Assembly (NCBI GenBank): GCA_900550235.1
Contig: URRQ01000017.1
Span: 1 to 43,436 of the forward strand
DNA length: 43,436 nt
Direction: 5' to 3'
DNA from: an uncultured Lachnospiraceae bacterium
GTDB lineage: Bacteria > Bacillota > Clostridia > Lachnospirales > Lachnospiraceae
Shown: in pieces, positions 32,924-40,772 of the stretch
Layout of the letters: every line of letters starts with the position of its first letter
Position numbering within the stretch: the stretch's first letter is position 1
The notes under the pieces: generated by a model
What the model was told of the DNA's origin: nothing
The model's database searches: none
The model's input: the letters and a program-made list of their open reading frames with translations, nothing else
Made by a program: the position numbers and the translations under genes

Positions 32924-33661
32924 ATGAGCAAAGAAGTGTTGGCTACAGTAGCAGGAAGAGAAATTACACAGGAGGAGTTCGAAGCATTTTTAGCAAGTGT
33001 TCCAAAGGAACAGCAGCCGTATATCAATAATCCAAAATTCAGAGAACACTGTTTGGAACAATTGACATCATTACATATGTTTGCACAGATGGGCGAAGAC
33101 TTGAAATTAGATGAAACAGAAGATTTCAAAAAAGCGTATGAAAATGCGAAAAGAGATATCCTTGCACAGATGGCAATGCGAGAAACATTAAAAGACGTTG
33201 CAGTAACAGAGGAAGAATTGAAAGCTTTTTATGAGCAGAACCAGCAGCAGTTCAAAAAAGGAGAAACAGTAAACGCAAAACATATTCTCACAGATTCAGA
33301 AGAAACATGTAAGGAAATCTTGGCATCTATTACAAATGGTGAAAAAACATTTGAAGATGCTGCAAAAGAATTCTCAACATGTCCTTCAAAAGAACGTGGA
33401 GGAGATCTTGGAGAATTTGGAAAAGGTCAGATGGTAAAAGAATTTGAAGATGCAGCTTTTGCGGCAGAGATTGGACAAGTTGTTGGACCGGTACAGACAC
33501 AGTTCGGATACCATTTAATTAAGGTAGAAAAGAAAAATGAAGCAACTGTTGTTGCGTTTGAACAGATCAAAGAAAACTTAAGAACTAATCTTTTACAGCA
33601 AAAGCAAGGACTTGCCTATAATAAAAAAGTGGCAGAGTTAAAAGAAAAGTATATGAAATAA
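32924..33661 (+). CDS. Parvulin-type peptidyl-prolyl isomerase (cytoplasmic)
   Basis: A 245-aa protein with a SurA/trigger-like helical N-domain (residues 1-110) and a parvulin PPIase domain (NAKHILTDSEETCKEILASI, then CPSKERGGDLGEFGKGQMVK and GPVQTQFGYHLIKVEKK). There is no signal peptide or lipobox, unlike PrsA, so it acts in the cytoplasm. The frame is open from TTG 32894, but AAAGGAG fixes ATG 32924. A small CTACAG/CTGTAG hairpin (32870-32887) precedes it. Its stop is followed directly by a large palindromic repeat. Confidence 0.93.
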   Translation: MSKEVLATVAGREITQEEFEAFLASVPKEQQPYINNPKFREHCLEQLTSLHMFAQMGEDLKLDETEDFKKAYENAKRDILAQMAMRETLKDVAVTEEELKAFYEQNQQQFKKGETVNAKHILTDSEETCKEILASITNGEKTFEDAAKEFSTCPSKERGGDLGEFGKGQMVKEFEDAAFAAEIGQVVGPVQTQFGYHLIKVEKKNEATVVAFEQIKENLRTNLLQQKQGLAYNKKVAELKEKYMK

Positions 33662-33665
33662 TTTA

Positions 33666-33706
33666 ATTGGGGACGTAGTAAAGTGCAATTTTACTACGTC
33701 CCCAAT
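33666..33706. repeat. GGGGACGTAGTA palindromic repeat, copy 1
   Basis: A perfect 17-bp inverted repeat (ATTGGGGACGTAGTAAA at 33666-33682; complement 33690-33706) with a 7-nt loop GTGCAAT. It lies 4 nt after the parvulin stop and directly before the next gene's AGGAGG. The same core recurs at 41849-41905. It may act as a terminator or mRNA stabiliser, but it has no T tract. Confidence 0.85.
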
Positions 33707-33718
33707 ACAGGAGGTTAT

Positions 33719-35464
33719 ATGAAAGCATATCAATTAAAAATACAAATTCAGGATTCTCATCCGCCTATTTGGAGAAGGCTTATCGTACCGTCAGGTTTAT
33801 CATTTTCGCAATTGAGTATCTTGCTTAATGAAGCAATGGGATGGTGCGGTTATCATCTGAGCAGTTTTGAATTCTTTCATCAGAAGATTCGTATTGAGGA
33901 AGAAGTAGATGAATTTGATGATTGGGGTTGGAATGAATACGAATTGTTGGAAGCAGGAGAGACTTTAATCGACGAATTTTTGGATGATGAAAAATGGTTC
34001 ACATACACTTATGATTTTGGCGATGATTGGAGACATCGGGTTACGATTGAAAAGGTTTTGACGGATTATAAATATAACTATGCGCAGATCATTAAATATA
34101 AAGGTGATACTCCATATGAGGATTGTGGTGGAATCTATGGATATTATGAGCTTTTAGAAATATTAGATGATCAGAAGCATCCGGAATATGAACAGATGAA
34201 GGAATGGACAGAGAATCATTTTACAGAAAAATTTGATGTAGAGAGAGTCAATGGGAGACTAAAACAGTTATATTTGAGCGATAAAGTAAGTGATCCGATG
34301 ACACAAAATGAAATTTACGAAGAAATTATGAGGAAATCATGTCCGTTTAAAAGAATTCGGGTAGAGGAAGAACTACCGTTTATAGACGAAAAAGCGCCGT
34401 ATTGGGACGAAACGAAGGTGTACGAGGACATGAAGAAGATGACACTTCGAGATATTTTGAAGGAGTATTCAAAGAATGAATTAGTGGAAATCACAAAAAA
34501 TCTACATTTATCAGGTTATTCAAATTTGAAAAAAGAGAAATTGTTGGATCGTATGTGTGTGGATTTGTTAGAACGAGATGTGATGAGGAAAGCGTTTCGT
34601 TTTCTTAGCGAAGCCGAGTTAGAATTTTTGGAGCAGGAAGATGAGTTTCTGGAAATTGATGCCTTGTCCATAGAATATGACACACTATTTGACATGGGTT
34701 ACGCGTACTGCGAAAGCAATTGGCCGATGGAGATTATGTATGTTCCGAAGGAAGTGAAGGCTGCGTTTCGGGCAAACTGTGATAAGGAATGGAAGAAAGG
34801 GGCTCTGCGAGATAAGGAGTTTTTAATGTATCTCAACTGCACCGCAGAGTTATATGGGATTTGTCCGATCCATAAAGCTTTGGAATTATATCAAAGAGAT
34901 TGTGGGGTAGTAGTGAATGAATTTGGAGTGATCGGCTTTTGCGAAACAGTTCCGGAAAATAAGAAAATATTTGTGATTCAAGAGGGAAAATTGATACTTC
35001 GGATGCTGACACAGGAAAATTTTGTTCGTGATATTTCGGCTATGCATAAAAACTTTGATTATTATGAGCCGACAACAGAAGAAATGCAGTTGCTTGGAAA
35101 GAAAGGATATTTACCGTTTTCCCGTGAATTGAACGATCTGAAAAAGTTTTTCAGAAAATACGGAGAAGAGACGGAAGAAGATGCAGAAGATCTTTGTAAA
35201 AGAGTGCAGTTCTTAGTGCGGATCGGAGAACAGATTGATGGAATCATGGAAATGCTGGACGAATGTTATCTGGGATTTGAGGATGTTGTGCAAAATAAAA
35301 AGCGGCTGGATGAGCTTATGAAGAAACTGTTTCTGGTAATACAGACAACGAGGACATTTATATTACGAGGGCACTCTCCACAAGAGGTTATGTCGGAGAT
35401 TGCGAAAATTGTTCAAAAGAAAGAACAGCAAGAAAAAGTGATTCCGTTTCCAAAGAAAAAATAA
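33719..35464 (+). CDS. Plasmid pRiA4b ORF-3 family protein with long C-terminal extension
   Basis: A 581-aa protein. Residues 1-185 match the pRiA4b ORF-3-like domain: AYQLKIQIQDSHPPIWRRLI, then EAMGWCGYHLSSFEF, FTYTYDFGDDWRHRVTIEKV and YEDCGGIYGYYELLEIL. Residues about 240-300 contain a SAP/Rho-N-like helical motif (LVEITKNLHLSGYSNLKKEK). The rest is helical, ending in a Lys-rich tail. The function of the family is unknown; some members sit in mobile elements. The frame opens at GTG 33683 inside the palindrome loop, but AGGAGG at 33709-33714 fixes ATG 33719. Confidence 0.85.
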   Translation: MKAYQLKIQIQDSHPPIWRRLIVPSGLSFSQLSILLNEAMGWCGYHLSSFEFFHQKIRIEEEVDEFDDWGWNEYELLEAGETLIDEFLDDEKWFTYTYDFGDDWRHRVTIEKVLTDYKYNYAQIIKYKGDTPYEDCGGIYGYYELLEILDDQKHPEYEQMKEWTENHFTEKFDVERVNGRLKQLYLSDKVSDPMTQNEIYEEIMRKSCPFKRIRVEEELPFIDEKAPYWDETKVYEDMKKMTLRDILKEYSKNELVEITKNLHLSGYSNLKKEKLLDRMCVDLLERDVMRKAFRFLSEAELEFLEQEDEFLEIDALSIEYDTLFDMGYAYCESNWPMEIMYVPKEVKAAFRANCDKEWKKGALRDKEFLMYLNCTAELYGICPIHKALELYQRDCGVVVNEFGVIGFCETVPENKKIFVIQEGKLILRMLTQENFVRDISAMHKNFDYYEPTTEEMQLLGKKGYLPFSRELNDLKKFFRKYGEETEEDAEDLCKRVQFLVRIGEQIDGIMEMLDECYLGFEDVVQNKKRLDELMKKLFLVIQTTRTFILRGHSPQEVMSEIAKIVQKKEQQEKVIPFPKKK

Positions 35465-35479
35465 GAGGAGGGAGCAAAG

Positions 35480-36541
35480 ATGTTAGCGTATACATATCGA
35501 GAAACAAATAAATTTGTATTGGAAGAGAAAGAGAGACCTAGGTTATTGAATCCGCAGGATGCTATTGTGCGAGTGACACTTGCAAGTATCTGCTCTAGTG
35601 ATATTCATATCAAGCATGGTGCAGTTCCACGGGCTGTGCCGGGAATCACTGTGGGGCATGAAATGGTTGGTGTTGTAGAAGAAGTAGGGCAAGATGTAAC
35701 AAAAGTAAAACCGGGAGACAGAGTTACTGTGAATGTGGAGACATTTTGTGGAGAATGTTTCTTCTGCAAACAAGGATTTGTCAATAACTGTGTAGATGAA
35801 CATGGTGGCTGGGCGCTTGGCTGTCGGATAGATGGAGGACAGGCAGAATATGTGCGAGTACCATATGCAAATCAAGGATTGAACCGGATTCCGGACGACA
35901 TCACAGATGAGCAGGCTCTTTTGGTAGGAGATGTTTTGGCAACAGGATATTGGGCAGCAAAAATCTCTGAAATCGGTACAGAAGACACGGTGCTGATCCT
36001 TGGTGGAGGTCCGACAGGAATCTGTACATTACTATGCGTTATGTTGAAACAACCAAAACGAATTATTTTAAGCGAAGTGGATGAAGCCAGGATTAAGTTT
36101 CTTCAGCAACATTATCCTGATGTATTGGTTGTGAATCCAAAGGAAACAGATGTTGAACAATTCGTAAAAGAGCATAGCGATCATGGCGGAGCCGACCGAG
36201 TGTTGGAAGTGGCAGGAGGAAAAGAAACGTTTGAGCTGGCATGGAAATCTGCCCGTCCGAATGCGATTGTAGCAATTGTTGCCATGTATGAAGAAAATCA
36301 AATATTGCCTCTTCCGCAAATGTATGGGAAAAATTTAATCTTTAAGACGGGAGGAGTAGACGGATGTGATTGTGATGAGACATTGCGATTGATTCGAGAG
36401 GGGAAAATTGACACCACACCGCTCATTACGCATACATTTCCGTTGAGAGAGATAGAAAAGGCCTATGATATTTTTGAAAATCGACGGGAAAATGTCATAA
36501 AAGTTGCCATAAAAATCAAAGAAGAGAAAGAGAGCTTATGA
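35480..36541 (+). CDS. Zinc-dependent alcohol dehydrogenase family (MDR)
   Basis: A 353-aa medium-chain dehydrogenase. Catalytic-zinc ligands lie in LASICSSDIHIKHG (Cys) and GHEMVGVVEEVG (His-Glu). The structural zinc site is the four-Cys loop FCGECFFCKQGFVNNC. The Rossmann motif is ILGGGPTGICTL near residue 170, followed after the next strand by SEVDEAR, whose acidic residue favours NAD+. Substrate unknown; members oxidise or reduce secondary alcohols, polyols or threonine. GAGGAGGGAG precedes the ATG. Its stop overlaps the next gene's start (ATGA), so they are translationally coupled. Confidence 0.92.
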   Translation: MLAYTYRETNKFVLEEKERPRLLNPQDAIVRVTLASICSSDIHIKHGAVPRAVPGITVGHEMVGVVEEVGQDVTKVKPGDRVTVNVETFCGECFFCKQGFVNNCVDEHGGWALGCRIDGGQAEYVRVPYANQGLNRIPDDITDEQALLVGDVLATGYWAAKISEIGTEDTVLILGGGPTGICTLLCVMLKQPKRIILSEVDEARIKFLQQHYPDVLVVNPKETDVEQFVKEHSDHGGADRVLEVAGGKETFELAWKSARPNAIVAIVAMYEENQILPLPQMYGKNLIFKTGGVDGCDCDETLRLIREGKIDTTPLITHTFPLREIEKAYDIFENRRENVIKVAIKIKEEKESL

Positions 36542-37470
36542 TTATCCATACAGGAAACAGGACGGATATTCCGGCATATTACAGTACGTGGTTTTATAAT
36601 CGGATAAAAGAAGGGTATGTTCTCGTACGAAACCCTTATTATACAGAACAAATTTTAGGATATCGATTGCGGCCGGATGTGGTAGATGCCATTTGTTTTT
36701 GCACGAAAAATCCGGCGCCGATGTTGGAAAGACTTCAGGAAATCCATGATTTTCAACAGGTTTGGTATGTGACGATCACACCATATGGAAAAGATGTGGA
36801 ACCGCATGTTCCGGACAAGGAAAGCGTAATAGATTCCGTAAAGAAACTTTCCGATATGGTGGGGAGGCGAAGAGTACATTGGAGATATGATCCGATCTTG
36901 CTCAATGAGACTTATTCGATAGATTATCATATCCGCTGTTTCGAAAAAATGTCCGAGGCTCTGAGTGGTTATGTCAGTTCAGTTGTAATTAGTTTTGTTG
37001 ATCTATATGCAAAGACGAGGAAAAATTTTCCTGGGGTACGGGCGGTAATAAGAAAAGAACAGGAAATTTTGACGGAAGCGCTTGCTGCAATCAGTAAAAA
37101 ATATGGAATTACAATACGGACGTGTTGTGAGAATTCAGAGCTTGCAAAGTTTGGGGTAGATGTATCCGGCTGTATGACACAACAGGTTATAGAACAGTCC
37201 TTAGGGTATACGCTTAAGGTTCCAAAACGGAAACCGGCAAGACAGGAATGTAATTGTCTTCTTGGAAATGATATTGGTATGTATAACACATGCGGACATG
37301 GCTGTTTGTATTGCTATGCTAATTTTGATCAAAAGACTGTAGCCGAAAATATAAGACGCCACAATCCGGACTCTCCGCTCTTGATTGGAAATCTTGAAGA
37401 AGGGGAAAAGATCATTTGGTCAAAACAAGAATCTTACTGTGATGGACAGATGTGCTTGGATTTTATGTGA
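36538..37470 (+). CDS. DUF1848 family protein (radical-SAM-like Cys motif)
   Basis: A 310-aa protein of the DUF1848 family: TDIPAYYSTWFYNRIKEGYV, then CFCTKNPAPMLERL, YVTITPYGKDVEPHVP and VHWRYDPILLNETYS. A cysteine-rich C-terminus CNCLLGNDIGMYNTCGHGCL runs on into YCYAN near residues 240-265, a C-x3-C-x2-C arrangement resembling a 4Fe-4S radical SAM site placed unusually at the end of the barrel. The biochemical role is unknown. It overlaps the dehydrogenase stop by 4 nt (ATGA). Confidence 0.85.
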   Translation: MIIHTGNRTDIPAYYSTWFYNRIKEGYVLVRNPYYTEQILGYRLRPDVVDAICFCTKNPAPMLERLQEIHDFQQVWYVTITPYGKDVEPHVPDKESVIDSVKKLSDMVGRRRVHWRYDPILLNETYSIDYHIRCFEKMSEALSGYVSSVVISFVDLYAKTRKNFPGVRAVIRKEQEILTEALAAISKKYGITIRTCCENSELAKFGVDVSGCMTQQVIEQSLGYTLKVPKRKPARQECNCLLGNDIGMYNTCGHGCLYCYANFDQKTVAENIRRHNPDSPLLIGNLEEGEKIIWSKQESYCDGQMCLDFM

Positions 37471-37498
37471 CATGGGAGTTTTATACTACCCATGTCAC
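37467..37498. terminator. Hairpin after the DUF1848 gene
   Basis: GTGACATGGG/CCCATGTCAC 10-bp stem, extended by inner AGT/ACT, overlapping the TGA stop of the DUF1848 gene. There is no T tract on either strand, so its terminator activity is uncertain; it sits between convergent genes. Confidence 0.5.
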
Positions 37499-37526
37499 AA
37501 GCATATAATCAAGAGAATGGAAAATT

Positions 37527-37823
37527 TTATGCAGAATGAATTCCCGATACTGTAATGCGTTTGATGAAACGTGATAGGCCAAGTGTAATCACATCGTCTA
37601 CATGGGTTGGAATCCGTCGGATCAAAACCTCTCCCAATTCAGTGGAAAAGTGTTCAAAATGATCGTTTTTCAATACCGTTGCTTGTGCCTCATCGACAAA
37701 TCTTGCCGATACCTCTAAACGAGAACCACCTCAAGTATGACACATCATCGAGGTAATAAGGATATTTTTTAAACGATTTTCTTTCATATAGTCTTTTAAT
37801 CTGTCTTCTAATTGTATTTTCAT
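37527..37823 (-). CDS. Candidate small selenoprotein (in-frame TGA at codon 31, CxxU)
   Basis: A 98-codon frame starts at ATG 37823 behind AAAAAGGAGAG. It reads MKIQLEDRLKDYMKENRLKN, then ILITSMMCHT, TGA (37733-37731), GGSRLEVSARFVDEAQATVL, and continues to a TAA at 37529-37527. Coding character is equal before and after the TGA, and no other stop interrupts it. Reading TGA as selenocysteine gives C-H-T-U-G-G, a redox CxxU motif. A 9-bp hairpin with a GAT loop sits 20-40 nt after the TGA, the position of bacterial SECIS elements. The C-terminal half has charged helices (HVDDVITLGLSRFIKRITV). Family not identified; small clostridial (seleno)proteins with adjacent Cys/Sec are the nearest idea. 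Alternative: a gene killed by one recent nonsense change. Confidence 0.65.
37691..37711 (-). promoter_or_regulatory. Putative bacterial SECIS hairpin
   Basis: On the minus strand, TATCGGCAA-GAT-TTGTCGATG pairs over nine positions (two G-U wobbles) with a G-first apical loop about 28 nt after the in-frame TGA. These fit the general bacterial SECIS description (stem-loop downstream of UGA, loop G at roughly 16-37 nt). It lies within coding sequence, as in bacteria it must. Confidence 0.55.
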
Positions 37824-37888
37824 AGCTAAGCTCTCCTTTTTGTTTTTTCTTTATTATATTTTTTCCATATAAGAAGTTCTGTAATCAG

Positions 37889-37917
37889 GTCACAAACGGG
37901 GAAAATTCTGTTATAAT
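37889..37917 (+). promoter_or_regulatory. Promoter of msrA
   Basis: GTCACA (37889-37894), 17 bp and a perfect TATAAT (37912-37917), about 60 bp before the msrA start. Confidence 0.6.
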
Positions 37918-37978
37918 ATGCACAGATTACGCTTTCTATGGAAGTGGAAAATATGGAACATAGATGGGAGAAGGAAAA

Positions 37979-38494
37979 ATGAAAAAAACAATATATTTAG
38001 CAGGAGGATGTTTTTGGGGAGTACAGGCATATATGAAAAAATTGCCGGGAGTGATAGAGACGGAAACAGGCTATGCAAACGGCAAAACAGAAAATCCGTC
38101 GTACGAAGAGGTCTGCAAAAATGATACCGGACATGCAGAGACTGTGAGAGTGGTATATGATCCGGAAATTTTACCTCTTGGTGTTTTGTTGAATGCATTT
38201 TTCAAAGTGGTAGATCCGACACAATTGAACCGTCAAGGAGAAGATGTGGGAACACAATATCGAAATGGCGTATTTTACGTAGAGGAAGAGGATCAGCCGA
38301 TTGTTGCAGAAATGGTGGAACATTTACAGAAGATGCATCAAGAGACTGTTGTGACAGAAGTGAGGGAATTGGAGAACTTTTATCCGGCTGAAGAATATCA
38401 TCAGCACTATTTGGAGAAAAATCCAACAGGATATTGTCACATCAACCTGTTTGACGCAGAAGAATTTATTCGTGAAAATGGATTGGAAAAGTAG
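37979..38494 (+). CDS. msrA: Peptide methionine-(S)-sulfoxide reductase MsrA
   Basis: A 171-aa MsrA with the catalytic Cys11 in AGGCFWG, the ETGYANG and ENPSYEEVC segments, the GHAETVRVVYDP strand, DPTQLNRQGEDVGTQYR and the C-terminal EYHQHYLEKNP. It is a standard Cys, not selenocysteine, enzyme. It repairs Met-S-sulfoxide in proteins. The frame starts at ATG 37964, but AGAAGGA fixes ATG 37979 (MKKTIYL). No fused or adjacent msrB is present. With msrC at 29.6 kb and the SOD-like gene at 42 kb it shows oxidative-damage defence. Confidence 0.95.
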   Translation: MKKTIYLAGGCFWGVQAYMKKLPGVIETETGYANGKTENPSYEEVCKNDTGHAETVRVVYDPEILPLGVLLNAFFKVVDPTQLNRQGEDVGTQYRNGVFYVEEEDQPIVAEMVEHLQKMHQETVVTEVRELENFYPAEEYHQHYLEKNPTGYCHINLFDAEEFIRENGLEK

Positions 38495-38502
38495 AAATTA
38501 GA

Positions 38503-39501
38503 ATGACAGATAGAGAAAAAGAATTGCAAAATAGTTTAGATGGTTTGGAGGCATCTATGCCAAAGCCATTTTGGAAGCTGGCGGAGATTTTAGAACTTCA
38601 GGTTTTGGAAATTGGCCGTTTATCGAAAGAGGAAGCGGCAGATTGTCTGATTCCTTATATGATGAATGATGCGGTAGAAAATTATTTGATTTTAAAAGAT
38701 TGCAAAATGACGGGGGAATATGTGAAAGAAAAAGAAGTGATTCTTCCGGCTCGTCTTGTGAAAAAAGAAACATATATATTGGTTGTGCAGCAAGAAGGAG
38801 GAACGCTTTTTACACTACAATTTTCTGATATTCAAGAGCATTTACAATGTTATCAGTATCATAGAATCGGCCATTTTTGGATAAAAGGACAGGAGCAATG
38901 GAGACAGATTGTGTATATGTTGGGGACAATTCATGATAAATATGAATATATTGGGGAAAATGTTTGTAACGAAAGAGAGATAGAATTGATGCCGCTTATA
39001 GAATTCCCACCACTTCGTTTCTATTCTCCAATTCATGAGTCACTGGATGGGAAATACCCGTTTACATATGACGGGATTGATTGCATGGAGCGGCTTGCAG
39101 AAGAAGCTGGGGATAAGGGATATGCGCGTCTTGTGCGGCTTTATCGAAGATTTCCGGTTTGGATATTGGGAAAGATATTGTGTAAACGTCTTTTGTTTGC
39201 GAAAAGTGAAAAGCTGTATCAGATGATTAGCCAAAAAGTAGAATCTGCATCTAAGGAATATGATGAGAGGATTTATGAACCGAAGTTGCAGAGGATAATA
39301 GAAGAAAAGAGAAAGCAAATTCATTGTGTATTGCATAAAAAGGGGTTTGAAGGGAATTATCCGAAGTATAGGAAACAGGGGAAACAGGTGGTTGTTGTGG
39401 AAGAACATCCATTTATTATGGAAGAGTTCGAATATGAAGACTATGGGTTTCGGGTACAGTTTATGGTTTCGAAGGTAGCAAAAGGTCATGCGGAAGGATG
39501 A
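38503..39501 (+). CDS. Hypothetical protein, 332 aa
   Basis: A soluble protein that I do not recognise with confidence (possibly a DUF3878-type clostridial family). It has an N-terminal helical section (FWKLAEILELQVLEIGRLSK), a central beta-rich part with aromatic residues (FSDIQEHLQCYQYHRIGHFW, TIHDKYEYIG), the motif PPLRFYSPIHESL near residue 170, and a basic C-terminal coiled region (IEEKRKQIHCVLHKKGFEGN). No signal peptide or membrane helix. It starts 8 nt after msrA, with no clear Shine-Dalgarno beyond GAAA-rich sequence, so it probably relies on coupling to msrA. Confidence 0.75.
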   Translation: MTDREKELQNSLDGLEASMPKPFWKLAEILELQVLEIGRLSKEEAADCLIPYMMNDAVENYLILKDCKMTGEYVKEKEVILPARLVKKETYILVVQQEGGTLFTLQFSDIQEHLQCYQYHRIGHFWIKGQEQWRQIVYMLGTIHDKYEYIGENVCNEREIELMPLIEFPPLRFYSPIHESLDGKYPFTYDGIDCMERLAEEAGDKGYARLVRLYRRFPVWILGKILCKRLLFAKSEKLYQMISQKVESASKEYDERIYEPKLQRIIEEKRKQIHCVLHKKGFEGNYPKYRKQGKQVVVVEEHPFIMEEFEYEDYGFRVQFMVSKVAKGHAEG

Positions 39502-39583
39502 AACAGCGGTTTCTTTGTCGGCATTGGCAGGAGCGGAGAGATTGTAAATCATCTGGATAACATTACCTAGGAAGGAGCAAGAT

Positions 39584-40429
39584 ATGGAACAGCAGGTGGA
39601 AGTGCTGACAACAGAGACATTTCGAGAAAAAGAACCGGAATTATTTCGGCAGGTTTATGAGGGAGTACAAGATCAGAAACCACGATTTTGTAAAGCGGTT
39701 CGAGGAAAGAATGCGGTAATGGGGACTTTTTCGATTCCAAATAAAAAGAATCCATCGAATCAGAAAATATCTTTTAGCTACTATCAAACTGCTCAGAAGA
39801 TTGTGTTTATCGATGACACGGGATATGTGGAGAAAGTGCTTCGCGAATTGGTCAATTATGAAATGACAGATTATCTGTTGTTTGATTTTATGGAGTATAT
39901 TTTAAAAGAAGATTTGATCTATTTACAGAGTTACGAAGAACGCTTGACAAAATTTGAAGAGGCGCTGCTTCAAAGAAATGTGAAGGATTTTGAGTGGAAG
40001 CTTTTGGCTGTGCGGAAAGATCTCGCTTCTTTGAGTTCGTATTATGAACAACTGGAAGATGTGGGAGAAGTGTTGCGACAGGATGCGGTAGAGCGTGAAA
40101 GTGAGCGGGAGGCGTCTCTGTTTGGATTGTATTGTGACCGTGCGGCAAGGTTGTTTTCTATGGTGCGGCAATTAAAGGAATATTCTATGCAATTAAGAGA
40201 AATGCATCAAACACAGATTGACATTCGACAGAATGAGATCATGAAGGTATTGACGATCGTAACAACGATTTTTATGCCGCTAACACTCATAACCGGATGG
40301 TATGGAATGAATTTTTCGAACATGCCGGAATTAGCTTCGCCTTGGGGATATGGAATTGTTATTTTAGTATGCGTAGTGATCGTTTTAGGGGAAATATGGT
40401 ATTTTAAGAAAAAGAAGTGGTTAGATTAA
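39584..40429 (+). CDS. CorA family magnesium/divalent cation transporter
   Basis: A 281-aa member of the CorA family: a cytoplasmic alpha/beta and long-helix domain, then two C-terminal membrane helices separated by the signature GMN in TGWYGMNFSNMPELASPWGY, and a basic tail KKKKWLD. The long stalk helix ends LREMHQTQIDIRQNEIMKVL, then TIVTTIFMPLTLIT. The N-domain is shorter than in classical CorA (about 315 aa), as is common in Lachnospiraceae. GAAGGAGC precedes the ATG. The two genes that follow are closely packed with it. Confidence 0.92.
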   Translation: MEQQVEVLTTETFREKEPELFRQVYEGVQDQKPRFCKAVRGKNAVMGTFSIPNKKNPSNQKISFSYYQTAQKIVFIDDTGYVEKVLRELVNYEMTDYLLFDFMEYILKEDLIYLQSYEERLTKFEEALLQRNVKDFEWKLLAVRKDLASLSSYYEQLEDVGEVLRQDAVERESEREASLFGLYCDRAARLFSMVRQLKEYSMQLREMHQTQIDIRQNEIMKVLTIVTTIFMPLTLITGWYGMNFSNMPELASPWGYGIVILVCVVIVLGEIWYFKKKKWLD

Positions 40430-40439
40430 GGAGAAAAGG

Positions 40440-40772
40440 ATGGAAAAGGTAAATTTGACATGCCAAGGGTGCAGCAATCATTGTCCATTGCAAGTCACAG
40501 TAGAGAAAGAAAAAGTGATAGAGGTGGAAGGAAATTGCTGCCACAGAGGTATTGTAAGCGCCAACACGCAAATTGAGCAGCGTATGAAAAAAATGCAGTT
40601 GGAAGGATTTACAGGAGAAAAGAGAATTTATTGTACAGGTTGCGGTAATCGTTGCGATATGATGGTAACGATGGAAAATGGAAAGGTTATGTCACTTAAA
40701 GGAGATGGATGCAGACGAGGTATCATAAGTGCAAGAAAACAGTTGGAGGTGAATGGAAATGGGACGATCTAA
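40440..40772 (+). CDS. Tandem-duplicated cysteine protein (DUF1667-like halves)
   Basis: A 110-aa protein made of two similar units. Unit 1 is CQGCSNHCPLQVTVE then VIEVEGNCCHRGI (residues about 8-52). Unit 2 is CTGCGNRCDMMVTME then VMSLKGDGCRRGI (residues about 64-105). Each has C-x2-C-x3-C plus a distal Cys before RGI, a pattern seen in DUF1667 proteins that accompany FAD dehydrogenases and likely bind an Fe-S cluster or zinc. Here no dehydrogenase is adjacent. It starts 10 nt after the CorA-type gene and overlaps the next gene. Confidence 0.75.
   Translation: MEKVNLTCQGCSNHCPLQVTVEKEKVIEVEGNCCHRGIVSANTQIEQRMKKMQLEGFTGEKRIYCTGCGNRCDMMVTMENGKVMSLKGDGCRRGIISARKQLEVNGNGTI

Noticed and set aside
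33683..33718. GTG-initiated N-terminal extension of the pRiA4b ORF-3-like gene
   Set aside because: The extension is encoded by the loop and right arm of a palindromic repeat; AGGAGG directly precedes ATG 33719, which begins the conserved domain.
37721..37743. Small hairpin GGTTCTC/GAGGTATC immediately after the in-frame TGA as the SECIS
   Set aside because: Its loop is only about 10 nt after the TGA and the stem has a bulge; the stem at 37691-37711 fits SECIS geometry much better.
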